A stretch of DNA of 64,000 nucleotides from Paractinoplanes durhamensis (GTDB lineage Bacteria > Actinomycetota > Actinomycetes > Mycobacteriales > Micromonosporaceae), in contig NZ_BOML01000017.1 of the NCBI RefSeq assembly GCF_016862175.1, forward strand, positions 20,339 to 84,338. Direction: 5' to 3'. This document shows, in pieces, positions 26,210-34,957 of the stretch. The translations under genes were made by a program, and so were the position numbers. A model generated the notes under the pieces. The model had not been told where the DNA came from, ran no database searches, and saw only the letters and a list, made by a program, of their open reading frames with translations. Positions within the stretch are counted from its first letter, which is position 1. Every line of letters begins with the position of its first letter.

Positions 26210-28992
26210 GGCTTCGTCCAGGGGGCGAACGCGTTGGCCGACGCCGGGAGCACCGCGGCCAGCTCCGGGCAGTGGCGCAGGATCAGCGCGGTCATCGAGG
26301 TCTCGGCGATCCAGTCCAGGCCGAACTGGGTGTAGATCTCCGGGCGGTAGTCGGCGGTCAGGAAGCGGTCGCTCTGCAGGCGGCGCGACGCCATCAGGAT
26401 GAAGACCCGGAACGCCGTGTCGGAGAAGCCGAACCCCGCCGGCGGCGTCTCGGCGAACAGGCCGACCATGGTGTCCACCTCGTCGACATCGCGGTAGACG
26501 GCGCGCAGGCGGCGTACCGTCTCCGGATCCTGACTGAGGTCTTCGAAACGCTCGATCCGGGGCAGGTGCAGGGCCTCGCGGAAATCGTTGTAGCGGGGGA
26601 CGCCGCGGCGGCGGGTGCGCACCAGATCGACCACCGACAGGTCGACGATCTCGCCCTCCCGCTCCAGGTGAAGCAGCGCCTTCGGGTAGTTGTGCAGGGT
26701 GATCGCGCCCGGGTGGGCGGTGCCGAACGAGAACAGGGTGTTGGCCAGGCCCAGCTCGCGCAGCACGTCGTCGGCCCGGTCGCCCTGCAGGTCGAGGAAG
26801 GTGTCGTCGCGCAGGTGCCCGCCGGTGGCCGCGTCCCGGAACGCGTAGTCGTCCGGGATCAGCGGGTGCATCCGGTAGACGGTGACGAAGTCCTCGGTCA
26901 GCGAGTAGGGCGCGGTGTGGTGGTCGGGGACCGTCGCCGGGATGCCGCGCAACGCGTTCGCGTCGGTCAGCCACAGGCCGATGCGGCTCAGCCAGTCCTT
27001 GGCCGGGACGCCGTACCAGTTGACGTGCATGCCGCGGTCGAGCACCTCGGTGGCGAGGATGGCCGGCGTCCACTCCACCGTGTGGATCTTGGCGATCAGG
27101 GCGGCCACGATCAGCCGGGCGGTCTGGAAGAGCCGCTCGTCGGTCCACTGCGGATTGCGGGCGCGCAGCTCGTCGACCAGGACGTTGTGCTCGCGGGCGA
27201 AGAGCGTGTGCATGCCGCTGAGGCCGAGCCACCACGCCTCGTTGAACCCGGTGATCTCCGAGCCGTGCACGTCGACCGGTAGGTAGCCCTCCGGGGTCAG
27301 CCGCAGCTTCGCGCCGTCGCGTAGCTCGCGGGCCTTCTCCGGCTGGGTGCCGTACACCTCGGAGCCGTCCCACCAGTGCGAGGCCGCGTTGCCGAACAGC
27401 AGCTCGTGGCCGTCCGCCCCGATGCCCCGGCTGATGTTGCCGCCGATCCGCATCTCCGGTTCGAGCGGGCCGCCGGGGGTGTTCCGCCAGCCCGGCACGT
27501 CCGGCGGCAGCGGCACCCGCACGTCGTCGACGCCGAGCGGGTGCCGGGCGTGCACCACCCAGTCGTGCACCTGGAACTGGATCCACGCGGCGGCCAGGAT
27601 GTTCAGCGACGTCGCCGGGATGAACGCGTCGCGGTGCAGCAGCTCCCGGCTGACCACGAGCGGGTTGGGCTCGTCGGTGTTCGCCCTACCGGGCACGTTG
27701 CGGCCGAAGGCGGCGCCGACCGCGCCCATCGACGGCTCGGACAGGTCGTCGTAGGAGCCGTCCGGCGTACGGAAATCGCGTTTGTCCTCTTCGATCTTCG
27801 CCGGCACCGGCCGGACCTGCGGGGGTGCCTCGCGCACCTCGGTGTCGATGAGGTTGTCCCGGCGCAGCACGTCGCGCAGCGCGGCCAGATTGAGCAGGGC
27901 CAGCGACGTCGGCAGCCGATGCCACGGCCGGAACCGGTTGACCAGGCCGAACAGCCCGCGCATGGCGGCGCTCGCGACCCGGTTGCGCAGCGGCACCTCG
28001 GTGATGAAGCGTTCCCGGTTGCGGTGCGCCGAGCTGGCGTCGTAGGCGGCCTTGCGCACCCGGTTGAGGTTGCCGAGCGGGCGGAAGTCGTCGGTGGTGT
28101 TCCACGGGTTGAGCCGCAGCTCCCGGGCGGCCGGGCTGTCCGGCGTGCCGGAGCGGATGGTCAGCACCGCGATCGGCTCGGGCGGCGCGGCGGCCGAGCG
28201 CCAGTCGACGGCCGCGTCCTCGATCGGCGTCTCCCGCTCGTCGCGGAACCGCTGCACACACAGCTCGAACCGCACGTCGCCCTGAGCCAGCCGGCGCTGC
28301 ATCTCGTGGCCTAGGAAATCCGGATCGCCGGCCGGCGGTGACGCGGCTTCGGTGGCGAGCGGCCGCAGGAAGTATTGAACGGCGATCTCCGCGCCCCACG
28401 TGATCGGGGTGCGGCTCCAATACGTCACCGTGGCCACGCTCGCGGCCCGGGTGCGGCCCGCCTGCACGTTGCGGACCATCCGCACGGTCTCGGCCGGCCC
28501 GAGCACGAACAGCAGCCGGCCCAGCCCCAGGTAGCGGCCCAGCCCGCCGCCGGCGGTGGCCAGCGCGAACTCGGTGAACTGCCGGGCGTCGCGGGCGTGC
28601 GCCACCGGTGCGCTGGTCATCAGCAGGTCGTGCTGCTCGGCGGCGGACACGTGCACCCGCAGGCCGGCGCCGCGCAGGTCGGGCTCGTGGTCGGAGAGGA
28701 TCCGCCCCTCGGCGTTGCTGAACCGGACCGCGGTGCGATAGACGGCGCCCGGCTGGGCGAAGCCGACCCGCAGCTCCGGCGGCAGGTCGAGGAAGCGCAG
28801 CTCGGCGTCGTCCACCGCGAAGGTGACCTTGGCCTGGAAGCCGGGCACCACCGGCCCGCCGGCCGCCTTCCGGTTCTTCGCCTGCGTCTGCATGATCTTC
28901 ACGGCCATGCGCGCGAAGAGCTGCCGCTCGGCCTCGGGCGAGCCGCCCAGATAGGCCTCCCGCCAGGCGGCGGCCTTGATCCCCGTGGTCAT
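26206..28992 (-). CDS. Fusion of catalase-related hemoprotein and COX/dioxygenase-like heme peroxidase
   Basis: A 928-aa two-domain protein without signal peptide. Residues about 1-330 match the small catalase-related family: AVRFSNAEG (R90 region), HDLLMTSAPVAHARDARQF, and R313-K-A-A-Y317, the RxxxY proximal heme ligand of catalases. The usual distal His position reads Gln (GFQAK, 51-55), so classical catalase activity is doubtful. Residues about 400-925 are an animal-type heme peroxidase: QFQVHDW (distal His476), LFAREHNVLVDEL, IHTVEWTPAIL and Y706-R-M-H709. The Tyr-x-x-His pattern is the catalytic Tyr/proximal His pair of cyclooxygenases and fatty acid dioxygenases. The likely chemistry is fatty acid oxygenation followed by hydroperoxide conversion. 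This is an inference from the motifs. No related biosynthetic gene is adjacent. Confidence 0.85.
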   Translation of the reverse strand: MTTGIKAAAWREAYLGGSPEAERQLFARMAVKIMQTQAKNRKAAGGPVVPGFQAKVTFAVDDAELRFLDLPPELRVGFAQPGAVYRTAVRFSNAEGRILSDHEPDLRGAGLRVHVSAAEQHDLLMTSAPVAHARDARQFTEFALATAGGGLGRYLGLGRLLFVLGPAETVRMVRNVQAGRTRAASVATVTYWSRTPITWGAEIAVQYFLRPLATEAASPPAGDPDFLGHEMQRRLAQGDVRFELCVQRFRDERETPIEDAAVDWRSAAAPPEPIAVLTIRSGTPDSPAARELRLNPWNTTDDFRPLGNLNRVRKAAYDASSAHRNRERFITEVPLRNRVASAAMRGLFGLVNRFRPWHRLPTSLALLNLAALRDVLRRDNLIDTEVREAPPQVRPVPAKIEEDKRDFRTPDGSYDDLSEPSMGAVGAAFGRNVPGRANTDEPNPLVVSRELLHRDAFIPATSLNILAAAWIQFQVHDWVVHARHPLGVDDVRVPLPPDVPGWRNTPGGPLEPEMRIGGNISRGIGADGHELLFGNAASHWWDGSEVYGTQPEKARELRDGAKLRLTPEGYLPVDVHGSEITGFNEAWWLGLSGMHTLFAREHNVLVDELRARNPQWTDERLFQTARLIVAALIAKIHTVEWTPAILATEVLDRGMHVNWYGVPAKDWLSRIGLWLTDANALRGIPATVPDHHTAPYSLTEDFVTVYRMHPLIPDDYAFRDAATGGHLRDDTFLDLQGDRADDVLRELGLANTLFSFGTAHPGAITLHNYPKALLHLEREGEIVDLSVVDLVRTRRRGVPRYNDFREALHLPRIERFEDLSQDPETVRRLRAVYRDVDEVDTMVGLFAETPPAGFGFSDTAFRVFILMASRRLQSDRFLTADYRPEIYTQFGLDWIAETSMTALILRHCPELAAVLPASANAFAPWTKP

Positions 28993-29039
28993 CCGTCAAT
29001 CGAAGCGCATCGGCGCCAGGTGGGGTGGTTCGCGTCGGT

Positions 29040-30260
29040 TTACCGATACGGCGTGGTCAGCCAATCGAGCACCGGGGCCGCACCGTCCTCGGCCCGGATC
29101 CGGGCCGACAGGGCCTGCGCCCGGGCCGCGTAGTGCGGGTTGCCGGTGACCTCACGCAGCGCCGCGGCCAGGGCGTCCACCTCGAGCCGGATCGGGGCCG
29201 GGGCCGCGCCGAGCCGGTGCAGGCGCCGGGCCCAGAACGGCTGGTCGGCCAGCCGCGGCACGGCGACCGCCGGGACCCCGGCCCGCAGCGCCGCCGCGGT
29301 GGTGCCGGCCCCGGCGTGGTGGACCACCGCCGCCATCCGGGGAAAGAGCTGCTCGTGCGGCATCTCGCCGATGCTGAGCAGGTCGTCGCCGTCCGCGGCG
29401 GCCAGGCCCGACCAGCCCGCCTGCAGGACCGCCCGGACGCCGGCCTGCCGGACCGCTCGCACCACGGTCTCGGCGAGCTCCGGCCCGCGCCCGGGCGCCA
29501 TGCTCCCGAACCCGATGAACACGGGCTTCTCGCCGGCCAGGAAGTCGTCGAGTCTTTTGTCTGCTTTGTCGGGAGAGGCGGCGGGCCACCAATAGCCCGT
29601 CACCCGCAGCGACGGATGCCAGTCGGCCGGCCGCGGCACGACCGCCGGGCTGAAACCGTGGAACATGGGCTCCCGGAACTCCTGGGCCCGGCGAAGCGCT
29701 CCCAGTGAAGTCCGGGGCAGGCCCAGGTCCCGCCGCAAGCTGCGGATCGTGCCGGCGTAGAGCGCCTCCACGGCCCGGAACGTCACGTGCCCGAGCGCCA
29801 GGTTCCCGTACGGCCCGAAGGATCGGCCGCCGGCCAGCACCGGCCCGAACTCGCGCGACGGATGCACCGGCTGCAGAAAGACGCTCGCCCGCCGGATCCC
29901 GAACGCCTCGGCCACCTGATAGCCCAGCGGCGCGACCAGCGTGGAGAGCACCATGGCGTCCGGTCGCGCCTGCTCCACGGCCCGGACGATCCCGGCCCCG
30001 AGCTGCGCGACCAGCGGCCGGGCCAGCGCGAACATCCGGGCCAGGGCACGCGGCCCGCCGCCGTCGACGGTCCGCTCCAGGGTCTCGCGCAGATCACCGG
30101 GGATCGGCACGAAGCCGAGGCCGAGCGCTTCGACGAGCGACCGGAACGGCTCGTGGGTGGCCAGGGTGACCGTGTGGCCGGCCGCCCGGAGCCGCCCGGC
30201 CAGCCCGGTGAAGGGCGCGACGTCCCCCATCGACCCGGACGTGACGATCAAGACCCGCAC
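29040..30260 (-). CDS. GT1-family glycosyltransferase (MGT/sterol-glucosyltransferase-like)
   Basis: A 406-aa GT-B enzyme that probably transfers a sugar from a nucleotide-sugar to a lipid or natural product. The N-terminal domain starts RVLIVTSGSMGDVAPFTGLA, with the GDV-P pattern of the UGT/MGT group. The C-terminal donor-binding domain has FIGFGSMAPG, the HHAGAGTTAAALRAGVPAVA motif and PRLADQPFWARRL, where D-Q contacts the sugar. The start is a GTG at 30260. It follows the peroxidase gene in divergence by 47 bases downstream (same strand), so co-transcription with it is possible: this gene would be upstream. Acceptor unknown. Confidence 0.9.
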   Translation of the reverse strand: MRVLIVTSGSMGDVAPFTGLAGRLRAAGHTVTLATHEPFRSLVEALGLGFVPIPGDLRETLERTVDGGGPRALARMFALARPLVAQLGAGIVRAVEQARPDAMVLSTLVAPLGYQVAEAFGIRRASVFLQPVHPSREFGPVLAGGRSFGPYGNLALGHVTFRAVEALYAGTIRSLRRDLGLPRTSLGALRRAQEFREPMFHGFSPAVVPRPADWHPSLRVTGYWWPAASPDKADKRLDDFLAGEKPVFIGFGSMAPGRGPELAETVVRAVRQAGVRAVLQAGWSGLAAADGDDLLSIGEMPHEQLFPRMAAVVHHAGAGTTAAALRAGVPAVAVPRLADQPFWARRLHRLGAAPAPIRLEVDALAAALREVTGNPHYAARAQALSARIRAEDGAAPVLDWLTTPYR

Positions 30261-30617
30261 GCCGACGATCCTCGCACCCGATCGGGGTCGTCCGGGGCCG
30301 GGACGCGATGAACTTCGGCTGGGCGGAGCTGCGGGACGCGTACGCCGAAAGGCTTTAAAGAACGCCGACCGCTGGGAGCCCGCAGGCGCGCTGGGCCTGG
30401 CGGTCGTGGCCGTTGACCGAGGCGGCGACCATCAGGAGCTCGGCGAAGCCGCCGCCGGCCACCGCGTCGGCCGAGCCCGGCGGCCCTCCCTGTGATCTGC
30501 CGATCATGTGTCGCTTCGGCAGGCCCCCCGGAAAGCTGAGCGGGGGACGGTTCTCCTCAGATCGGCGATCGCCGCGCCGACCAGGCATCACAAGTGATCC
30601 AGCGAGGGGAGGAACGG
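30261..30617. other. Gene-free interval with possible decayed coding remnants
   Basis: This 357-base interval separates the divergent glycosyltransferase and GGDEF-EAL genes. It contains a short plus-strand frame ending HPIGVVRGRD...AYAERL (stop at 30358) and, on the minus strand, a 78-codon frame (30355-30591) whose C-terminal part GGGFAELLMVAASVNGHDRQ reads like protein. Neither has a convincing ribosome binding site. They may be remnants of deleted genes or chance frames. The promoter of the GGDEF-EAL gene must lie in the right half. Confidence 0.3.
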
Positions 30618-32867
30618 GTGCCGCTCGCCGCGTCCGCGCTGGCCCTGGCCCTGAGCACGACCTGGCTGGTGGCCGGCCTCGTCCACGAATGGGCCCACCC
30701 GGTGCTCGGCTGGCTGCCGCTGCCGGTGGCGTCGCTGCTGGCCGGCTACGCCTGCTGGGCCGTTGCCCGCCGCGCCGACCTGGACGCGAGCACCCGCCGC
30801 TTCTGGCTCAGCCTCACGGTCGCCTGCGGCCTGTTCACCGCCGGCATCATCGCCAACGCGGCCGACGCCACCGCCGGCCCGGCCCCGTCGCAGCGGGTCG
30901 GCCCGATCACCCTCGTCTTCTACCTGGGCGTCCTGGTCCAGATCATGTGGGCGCTGCTGCGGCTGCCGTCATGGCAGCGCAGCCGCAGCGACTGGCTCCG
31001 GTTCGGCATCGACGCCTGCGTCGTCCTGATCACCGTCGCCGCGTTCGGCTGGCGTTTCTCGCTGCGCGACCACGAGCTGTGGGTCGAGCAGACCGGCTCG
31101 CTGGGCGCGATGCTGGCCATCGGCCTGCTGGTCGGCCTGTCGATGATCACCTTCATGAAGGTCGCCTTCGCCGGCGCCGGCCAGCTGGACCGCCGGGCCA
31201 CCTGGATCCTGGCGGTCGGCGCGGCCGCGGCCGGCACGGTCGGCGGCATGTCACCGTTCCTGATCAGCCGGCCGTACCTGTCCACCAGCCTCGTCTCGGT
31301 GCCGATCGCCACGCTCGCGATCCACCTGGCCGCGGTGAGCCAGTGGCGGGCCGGTGCCACGCTGCCCCGGGACCGCCGCCGCTCCCGCCGGATCAGCGTC
31401 GTGCCCTACCTGGCGGTCGCGATCGCCGACGGCCTGCTGCTCACCACCAGCACCGCGAACCCGGACGAGACCCGGATCATGCAGACCGTCGTGGTGGCGC
31501 TGACCGTCCTGGCCGTGACCAGGCAGATCATCGCGCTGCGCGACAACAACCGGCTGATGGCGACGGTGGAGAGCCACCAGGCGGAGCTGACCCGGCAGGC
31601 GACCACGGACAGCCTCACCGGCGTCGCGAACCGGGCCTTCCTGGAACAGCGCACCCGCGACCTGCTGGCCGAGGACCGCGAGTTCCACATGGTCCTGCTC
31701 GACCTGGACGACTTCAAGATCGTGAACGACCGGCTCGGCCACCAGGTCGGCGACCACCTGATCATCGAGACGAGCCACCGCCTGACCGCCCTGGTCGGCC
31801 CGCACGGAACGGTCGGCCGCCTCGGCGGCGACGAGTTCGCCATCCTGCTGCCGGCCGCCGGCGACCCGGCGGCGCTGCTCGACGACCTGATCACCGAGGT
31901 CGGCCGCCCCGCCGACCTGGCCGGCAACCTCACCTCGCCCGCGGTCAGCGCCGGCGTCACCCGGAGTCAGGACGGCGACGACCCGGCCGAGCTGCTACGC
32001 CGCGCCGACGTGGCGATGTACGCGGCGAAGGCGGCCGGCGGCAACCGCTGGCAGTGGTTCGACCCCGGCATGGACCGCGCCGCCGACGAGGCCGCCCGCC
32101 TCGCCGCCGACCTGCGCCAGGCCCTGCACCGGGGCCAGATCTTCGCCCTCTACCAGCCGATCGTCGACCTGACGACGGAAACCCCGGTCGGCGCCGAGAT
32201 CCTGATGCGCTGGGACCACCCCGAGCACGGCCTGATCCCGCCGGACATCTTCATCCCGCTCGCCGAACGCACCGGCACCATCATCGAGCTGGGCCGCTGG
32301 GTGCTGGCACAGGCCTGCCGCCAGTCGGCCGAGTGGACCCGCCACTTCGGTGCCGCCGCCCCACGCCGGATCAGCGTCAACGTCTCCGCCCACCAGCTGG
32401 CCGACCCCGCGTTCCTGACCACGGTCCGCGACATCCTGGCCGAAACGGGAGCCGACCCGACCCGCCTGATGATCGAGGTGACCGAGACCGCCGTCCTCAA
32501 CGCCACGAGCGCCGCCCACCAGCTCGACGCGCTCCGCGAGCTGGGCCTGCGGGTGGCCCTGGACGACTTCGGCACCGGCCATTCGTCATTGAGCCTGCTC
32601 CTGGACGTCCCGGTCGACGTCCTGAAGGTCGACAAGTCCTTCGTCAGCGGCGACTACGCCGACCAGGCCGGCGCGATCGTGGTCCGCAACCTGATCAGCT
32701 TCACCGACGACTTCGGCATCGACGCGGTGGCGGAAGGCGTCGAAACCCCCGCCCAGGCCGCCCGCCTGCGCACTGCCGGCTACCACTACGCCCAGGGCTA
32801 CCTGTTCGGCCGCCCGATGACCGCCGCCGCTTTCGAGGCCCTGTTCACCCCGGCCAGGGCGGCCTGA
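30618..32867 (+). CDS. Membrane GGDEF-EAL protein with EIL variant
   Basis: A 749-aa protein. GTG 30618 is preferred to GTG 30594 because GGGGAGGA lies 5 bases upstream. About 8 transmembrane helices fill the first 300 residues (LAASALALALSTTWLVAGLV, ..., VVALTVLAVTRQIIAL). The GGDEF domain is intact (VANRAFLEQRTRDLL, GRLGGDEFAI near residue 401). The EAL domain reads GAEILMRWDHPEHG near 523, so the signature is EIL, while the other metal and catalytic residues (SVNVSAHQL, IEVTET, LDDFGTGHSSLSLL, KVDKSFV, DAVAEGVET) are kept. Because the Glu is conserved, phosphodiesterase activity remains possible. A second, unrelated-in-context c-di-GMP protein in this window. Confidence 0.92.
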   Translation: MPLAASALALALSTTWLVAGLVHEWAHPVLGWLPLPVASLLAGYACWAVARRADLDASTRRFWLSLTVACGLFTAGIIANAADATAGPAPSQRVGPITLVFYLGVLVQIMWALLRLPSWQRSRSDWLRFGIDACVVLITVAAFGWRFSLRDHELWVEQTGSLGAMLAIGLLVGLSMITFMKVAFAGAGQLDRRATWILAVGAAAAGTVGGMSPFLISRPYLSTSLVSVPIATLAIHLAAVSQWRAGATLPRDRRRSRRISVVPYLAVAIADGLLLTTSTANPDETRIMQTVVVALTVLAVTRQIIALRDNNRLMATVESHQAELTRQATTDSLTGVANRAFLEQRTRDLLAEDREFHMVLLDLDDFKIVNDRLGHQVGDHLIIETSHRLTALVGPHGTVGRLGGDEFAILLPAAGDPAALLDDLITEVGRPADLAGNLTSPAVSAGVTRSQDGDDPAELLRRADVAMYAAKAAGGNRWQWFDPGMDRAADEAARLAADLRQALHRGQIFALYQPIVDLTTETPVGAEILMRWDHPEHGLIPPDIFIPLAERTGTIIELGRWVLAQACRQSAEWTRHFGAAAPRRISVNVSAHQLADPAFLTTVRDILAETGADPTRLMIEVTETAVLNATSAAHQLDALRELGLRVALDDFGTGHSSLSLLLDVPVDVLKVDKSFVSGDYADQAGAIVVRNLISFTDDFGIDAVAEGVETPAQAARLRTAGYHYAQGYLFGRPMTAAAFEALFTPARAA

Positions 32868-32911
32868 GCGGTCAGCCAACGCATTTCTTTTCCGTACGCG
32901 CCGGAATCCGC

Positions 32912-32934
32912 CCCCGCCGCAGCGTCCGGCGGGG
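32912..32934. terminator. Hairpin between GGDEF-EAL gene and arsR
   Basis: An 8-bp GC stem (32912-32919 with 32927-32934) with a 7-base loop, 45 bases after the GGDEF-EAL stop, without a T-run. It lies between convergent transcription units and may serve both. Confidence 0.45.
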
Positions 32935-33041
32935 TGCATGGTCACCCTCCTCACCGGCTACCGGGCGGGCCCGGCTCCCACCCGGCGGGCTGCGCCCGCA
33001 AATTCGCGGGTAGATCGCTCGTCAGAGCACGGGGCGGGCAT

Positions 33042-33413
33042 TCAGCGGGTGGCGGGCTCGTCGACGGCCAGGAGCGTGGAGAGCCGGCGCATCAGGCCGG
33101 GGCGTGGGCGGTAGTAGACCCAGCTGGCACGGCGCTCGGCGTCGACCAGGCCGGCCTCGCGCAGCACCTTCAGGTGGTGGGAGATGGTGGTGCTGGAGAT
33201 CGTGAACGCCGGGGTGAGGTCGCAGACGCAGATCTCGCCGTCCGGCGCGGAGGCGATCATCGACATCAACTGCAGCCGGATCGGGTCGCCGAGCGCCTTG
33301 AATGCCTGCGCCAGGGTGCCGGACGCCTCGGCGGGGATGCGCGCCTCCGCCAGGGGAGCGCAGCAGGGGGTCGCCTCGATGTCCGGGGGAGCCACTGCCG
33401 ATGGGTTTGACAT
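33042..33413 (-). CDS. arsR: ArsR/SmtB-family metalloregulator, probably arsenic-responsive
   Basis: A 123-aa winged-helix repressor. ATG 33413 (MSNPSAVAPP) is chosen because the longer frame to 33464 would run through the operator-like repeats; there is no ribosome binding site, so it may be leaderless. The recognition helix region is TISSTTISHHLKVLREAGLV, followed by the wing RRASWVYYRP. Metal-binding cysteines are at 17-18 (TPCCAP) and in EICVCDL (62, 64). An N-terminal Cys pair plus one from the DNA-binding helix is the arrangement of the Corynebacterium-type ArsR As(III) site. It is divergent from the FAD-monooxygenase/MFS operon, which it presumably represses. Confidence 0.88.
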   Translation of the reverse strand: MSNPSAVAPPDIEATPCCAPLAEARIPAEASGTLAQAFKALGDPIRLQLMSMIASAPDGEICVCDLTPAFTISSTTISHHLKVLREAGLVDAERRASWVYYRPRPGLMRRLSTLLAVDEPATR

Positions 33414-33430
33414 GTGTCGAGGTTGACAGA

Positions 33431-33523
33431 CGTCGAATCCGCATGCAAGCGTTGGCTTCGACACTCATCGGATTCAACATCCATCGAATTCATATTCACC
33501 GAATTCAAGACTCACCGAATCCG
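33431..33523. promoter_or_regulatory. Operator-like direct repeats in the arsR divergent region
   Basis: Four direct copies of a 10-base motif near ATCGAATTCA lie at 33467-33476, 33483-33492, 33498-33507 and 33514-33523, spaced 15-16 bp apart, with a fifth partial copy (GTCGAATCC) at 33432-33440. Adjacent copies also pair as ATTC/GAAT inverted repeats. The region sits between the divergent arsR and FAD-monooxygenase starts, the expected position for the ArsR operator. A TTGACA (33423-33428) could be a promoter element. Confidence 0.6.
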
Positions 33524-33562
33524 TGTCCCCGTGACGCCGACCGCCAACGAGGAGTACCCGCG

Positions 33563-34957
33563 ATGAGCAGCGACGATTCCGCCACCGTCCGCCCCGACCA
33601 GTGCTGCGGCACCACCGAAGCGGCGCCGGTGACCGAGAGCCGGTCCGGTGATCTGCCGGTGGTGGTGATCGGGGCCGGCCCGGTCGGGATGGCGGCCGCC
33701 GCGCACCTGCACGAGCGGGGTCTTCCGTTCCTCGTTCTCGAAGCCGGTGACCAGGTCGGCGCCTCGGTGCGGCAGTGGGGGCACGTCGGGGTGTTCAGCC
33801 CCTGGCGCTACGACATCGACACCGCCGCCCGGCGACTGCTCGACGCGGCCGGCTGGGCCGCCCCCGACGACGATGACCTGCCGACCGGGGCCGAGTTGGT
33901 GGAGAACTACCTCCAGCCGCTCGCGAAGCTGCCCGCCCTCGCCGCCCACCTGCGCCTCGGAGCGCGGGTCGTGGCGATCAGCCGGGTCGGTGCCGACCGG
34001 GTTCGCACCGCCGGCCGCGCCGACCTGCCCTTCGTCCTGCGGCTCGCGGACGGCGCCGAGATCACCGCGAGCGCGATCATCGACGCGTCCGGCACCTGGC
34101 GCACCCCCAACCCGCTCGGCGCCAACGGCCTGCCCGCCCACGGCGAACCGCAGGCCGCCGACCTGATCGACCACGCCCTGCCCGATGTCATCGGCGCCGA
34201 CCGCGATCGGCACGCCGGCCGGCACACCATCGTGGTCGGATCCGGGCACTCCGCCGCCAACACCCTGCTCGATCTGGCCCGGCTGGCCGAGACCGAGCCG
34301 GGCACCCGGATCACCTGGGCCGTGCGGGGCGGTTCCGCGCAGCGGGCGTTCGGCGGGGAGGGCGCCGACGAGCTGCCCGCCCGGGGAGCGCTCGGCAGCG
34401 GCCTGCACACCCTGGTCGACGCCGGCAAACTCACCCTGGTCACCGGCTTCGGCGTGCACGCCGTGCGCCGCGACGGCGACCGCATCACCCTGGTCGCCGC
34501 GGACGGGCGCACCCTCACCGCGGACCGGGTCGTGTCGGCCACCGGATTCCGGCCGGACCACGGCATCGCCACCGAGCTCCGCCTCGACCTGGACCCGATC
34601 CTCGGCTGCACCCGCACCCTGGCCGAGCTGATCGACCCGAACCAGCACTCCTGCGGCACCGTCGCCCCGCACGGCTACCGGGAGCTGGGCCAGCCCGAGC
34701 CGAACTACTACGCGGTCGGGATGAAGTCCTACGGCCGGGCCCCGACCTTCCTGATGGCCACCGGCTACGAGCAGGTCCGCTCGATCGCCGCCGCCCTGGC
34801 CGGCGACTTCGCCGCCGCCGACGACGTGCAGCTCGACCTGCCCGAGACCGGGGTGTGCAGTGGCGACCCCGAGACCGCCCGGCAGATCGCCGCGCTGACC
34901 GGCGTGGCCGGGCTCATCAGCCTCACCCCGGCCGGCGGCGGTAGCTGCTGCTCGTGA
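33563..34957 (+). CDS. FAD-dependent monooxygenase of an arsenic-type operon (ArsO-like)
   Basis: A 464-aa class B flavoprotein monooxygenase-like protein. The FAD motif VVVIGAGPVGMAAAA is at residues 33-47, the NADPH motif VVGSGHSAANTL near 222, and SATGFRPDH near 325. A cysteine pair at each end, C14-C15 (RPDQCCGTT) and C462-C463 (GGGSCCS), is unusual and could bind As(III) or form redox disulfides. ATG 33563 has GAGGAG 8 bases upstream. It is divergent from arsR and overlaps the following MFS gene by GTGA. Family members next to arsR are annotated ArsO; the substrate (arsenite or an organoarsenical) is not established by the sequence. Confidence 0.82.
   Translation: MSSDDSATVRPDQCCGTTEAAPVTESRSGDLPVVVIGAGPVGMAAAAHLHERGLPFLVLEAGDQVGASVRQWGHVGVFSPWRYDIDTAARRLLDAAGWAAPDDDDLPTGAELVENYLQPLAKLPALAAHLRLGARVVAISRVGADRVRTAGRADLPFVLRLADGAEITASAIIDASGTWRTPNPLGANGLPAHGEPQAADLIDHALPDVIGADRDRHAGRHTIVVGSGHSAANTLLDLARLAETEPGTRITWAVRGGSAQRAFGGEGADELPARGALGSGLHTLVDAGKLTLVTGFGVHAVRRDGDRITLVAADGRTLTADRVVSATGFRPDHGIATELRLDLDPILGCTRTLAELIDPNQHSCGTVAPHGYRELGQPEPNYYAVGMKSYGRAPTFLMATGYEQVRSIAAALAGDFAAADDVQLDLPETGVCSGDPETARQIAALTGVAGLISLTPAGGGSCCS

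Noticed and set aside
32586..32949. Minus-strand frame starting at an ATG (about 32939) with a GAGGAGGGTGACC ribosome-like site
   Set aside because: The site is good but the first codons lie in the hairpin and the rest is antisense to the EAL domain gene; composition matches a shadow.
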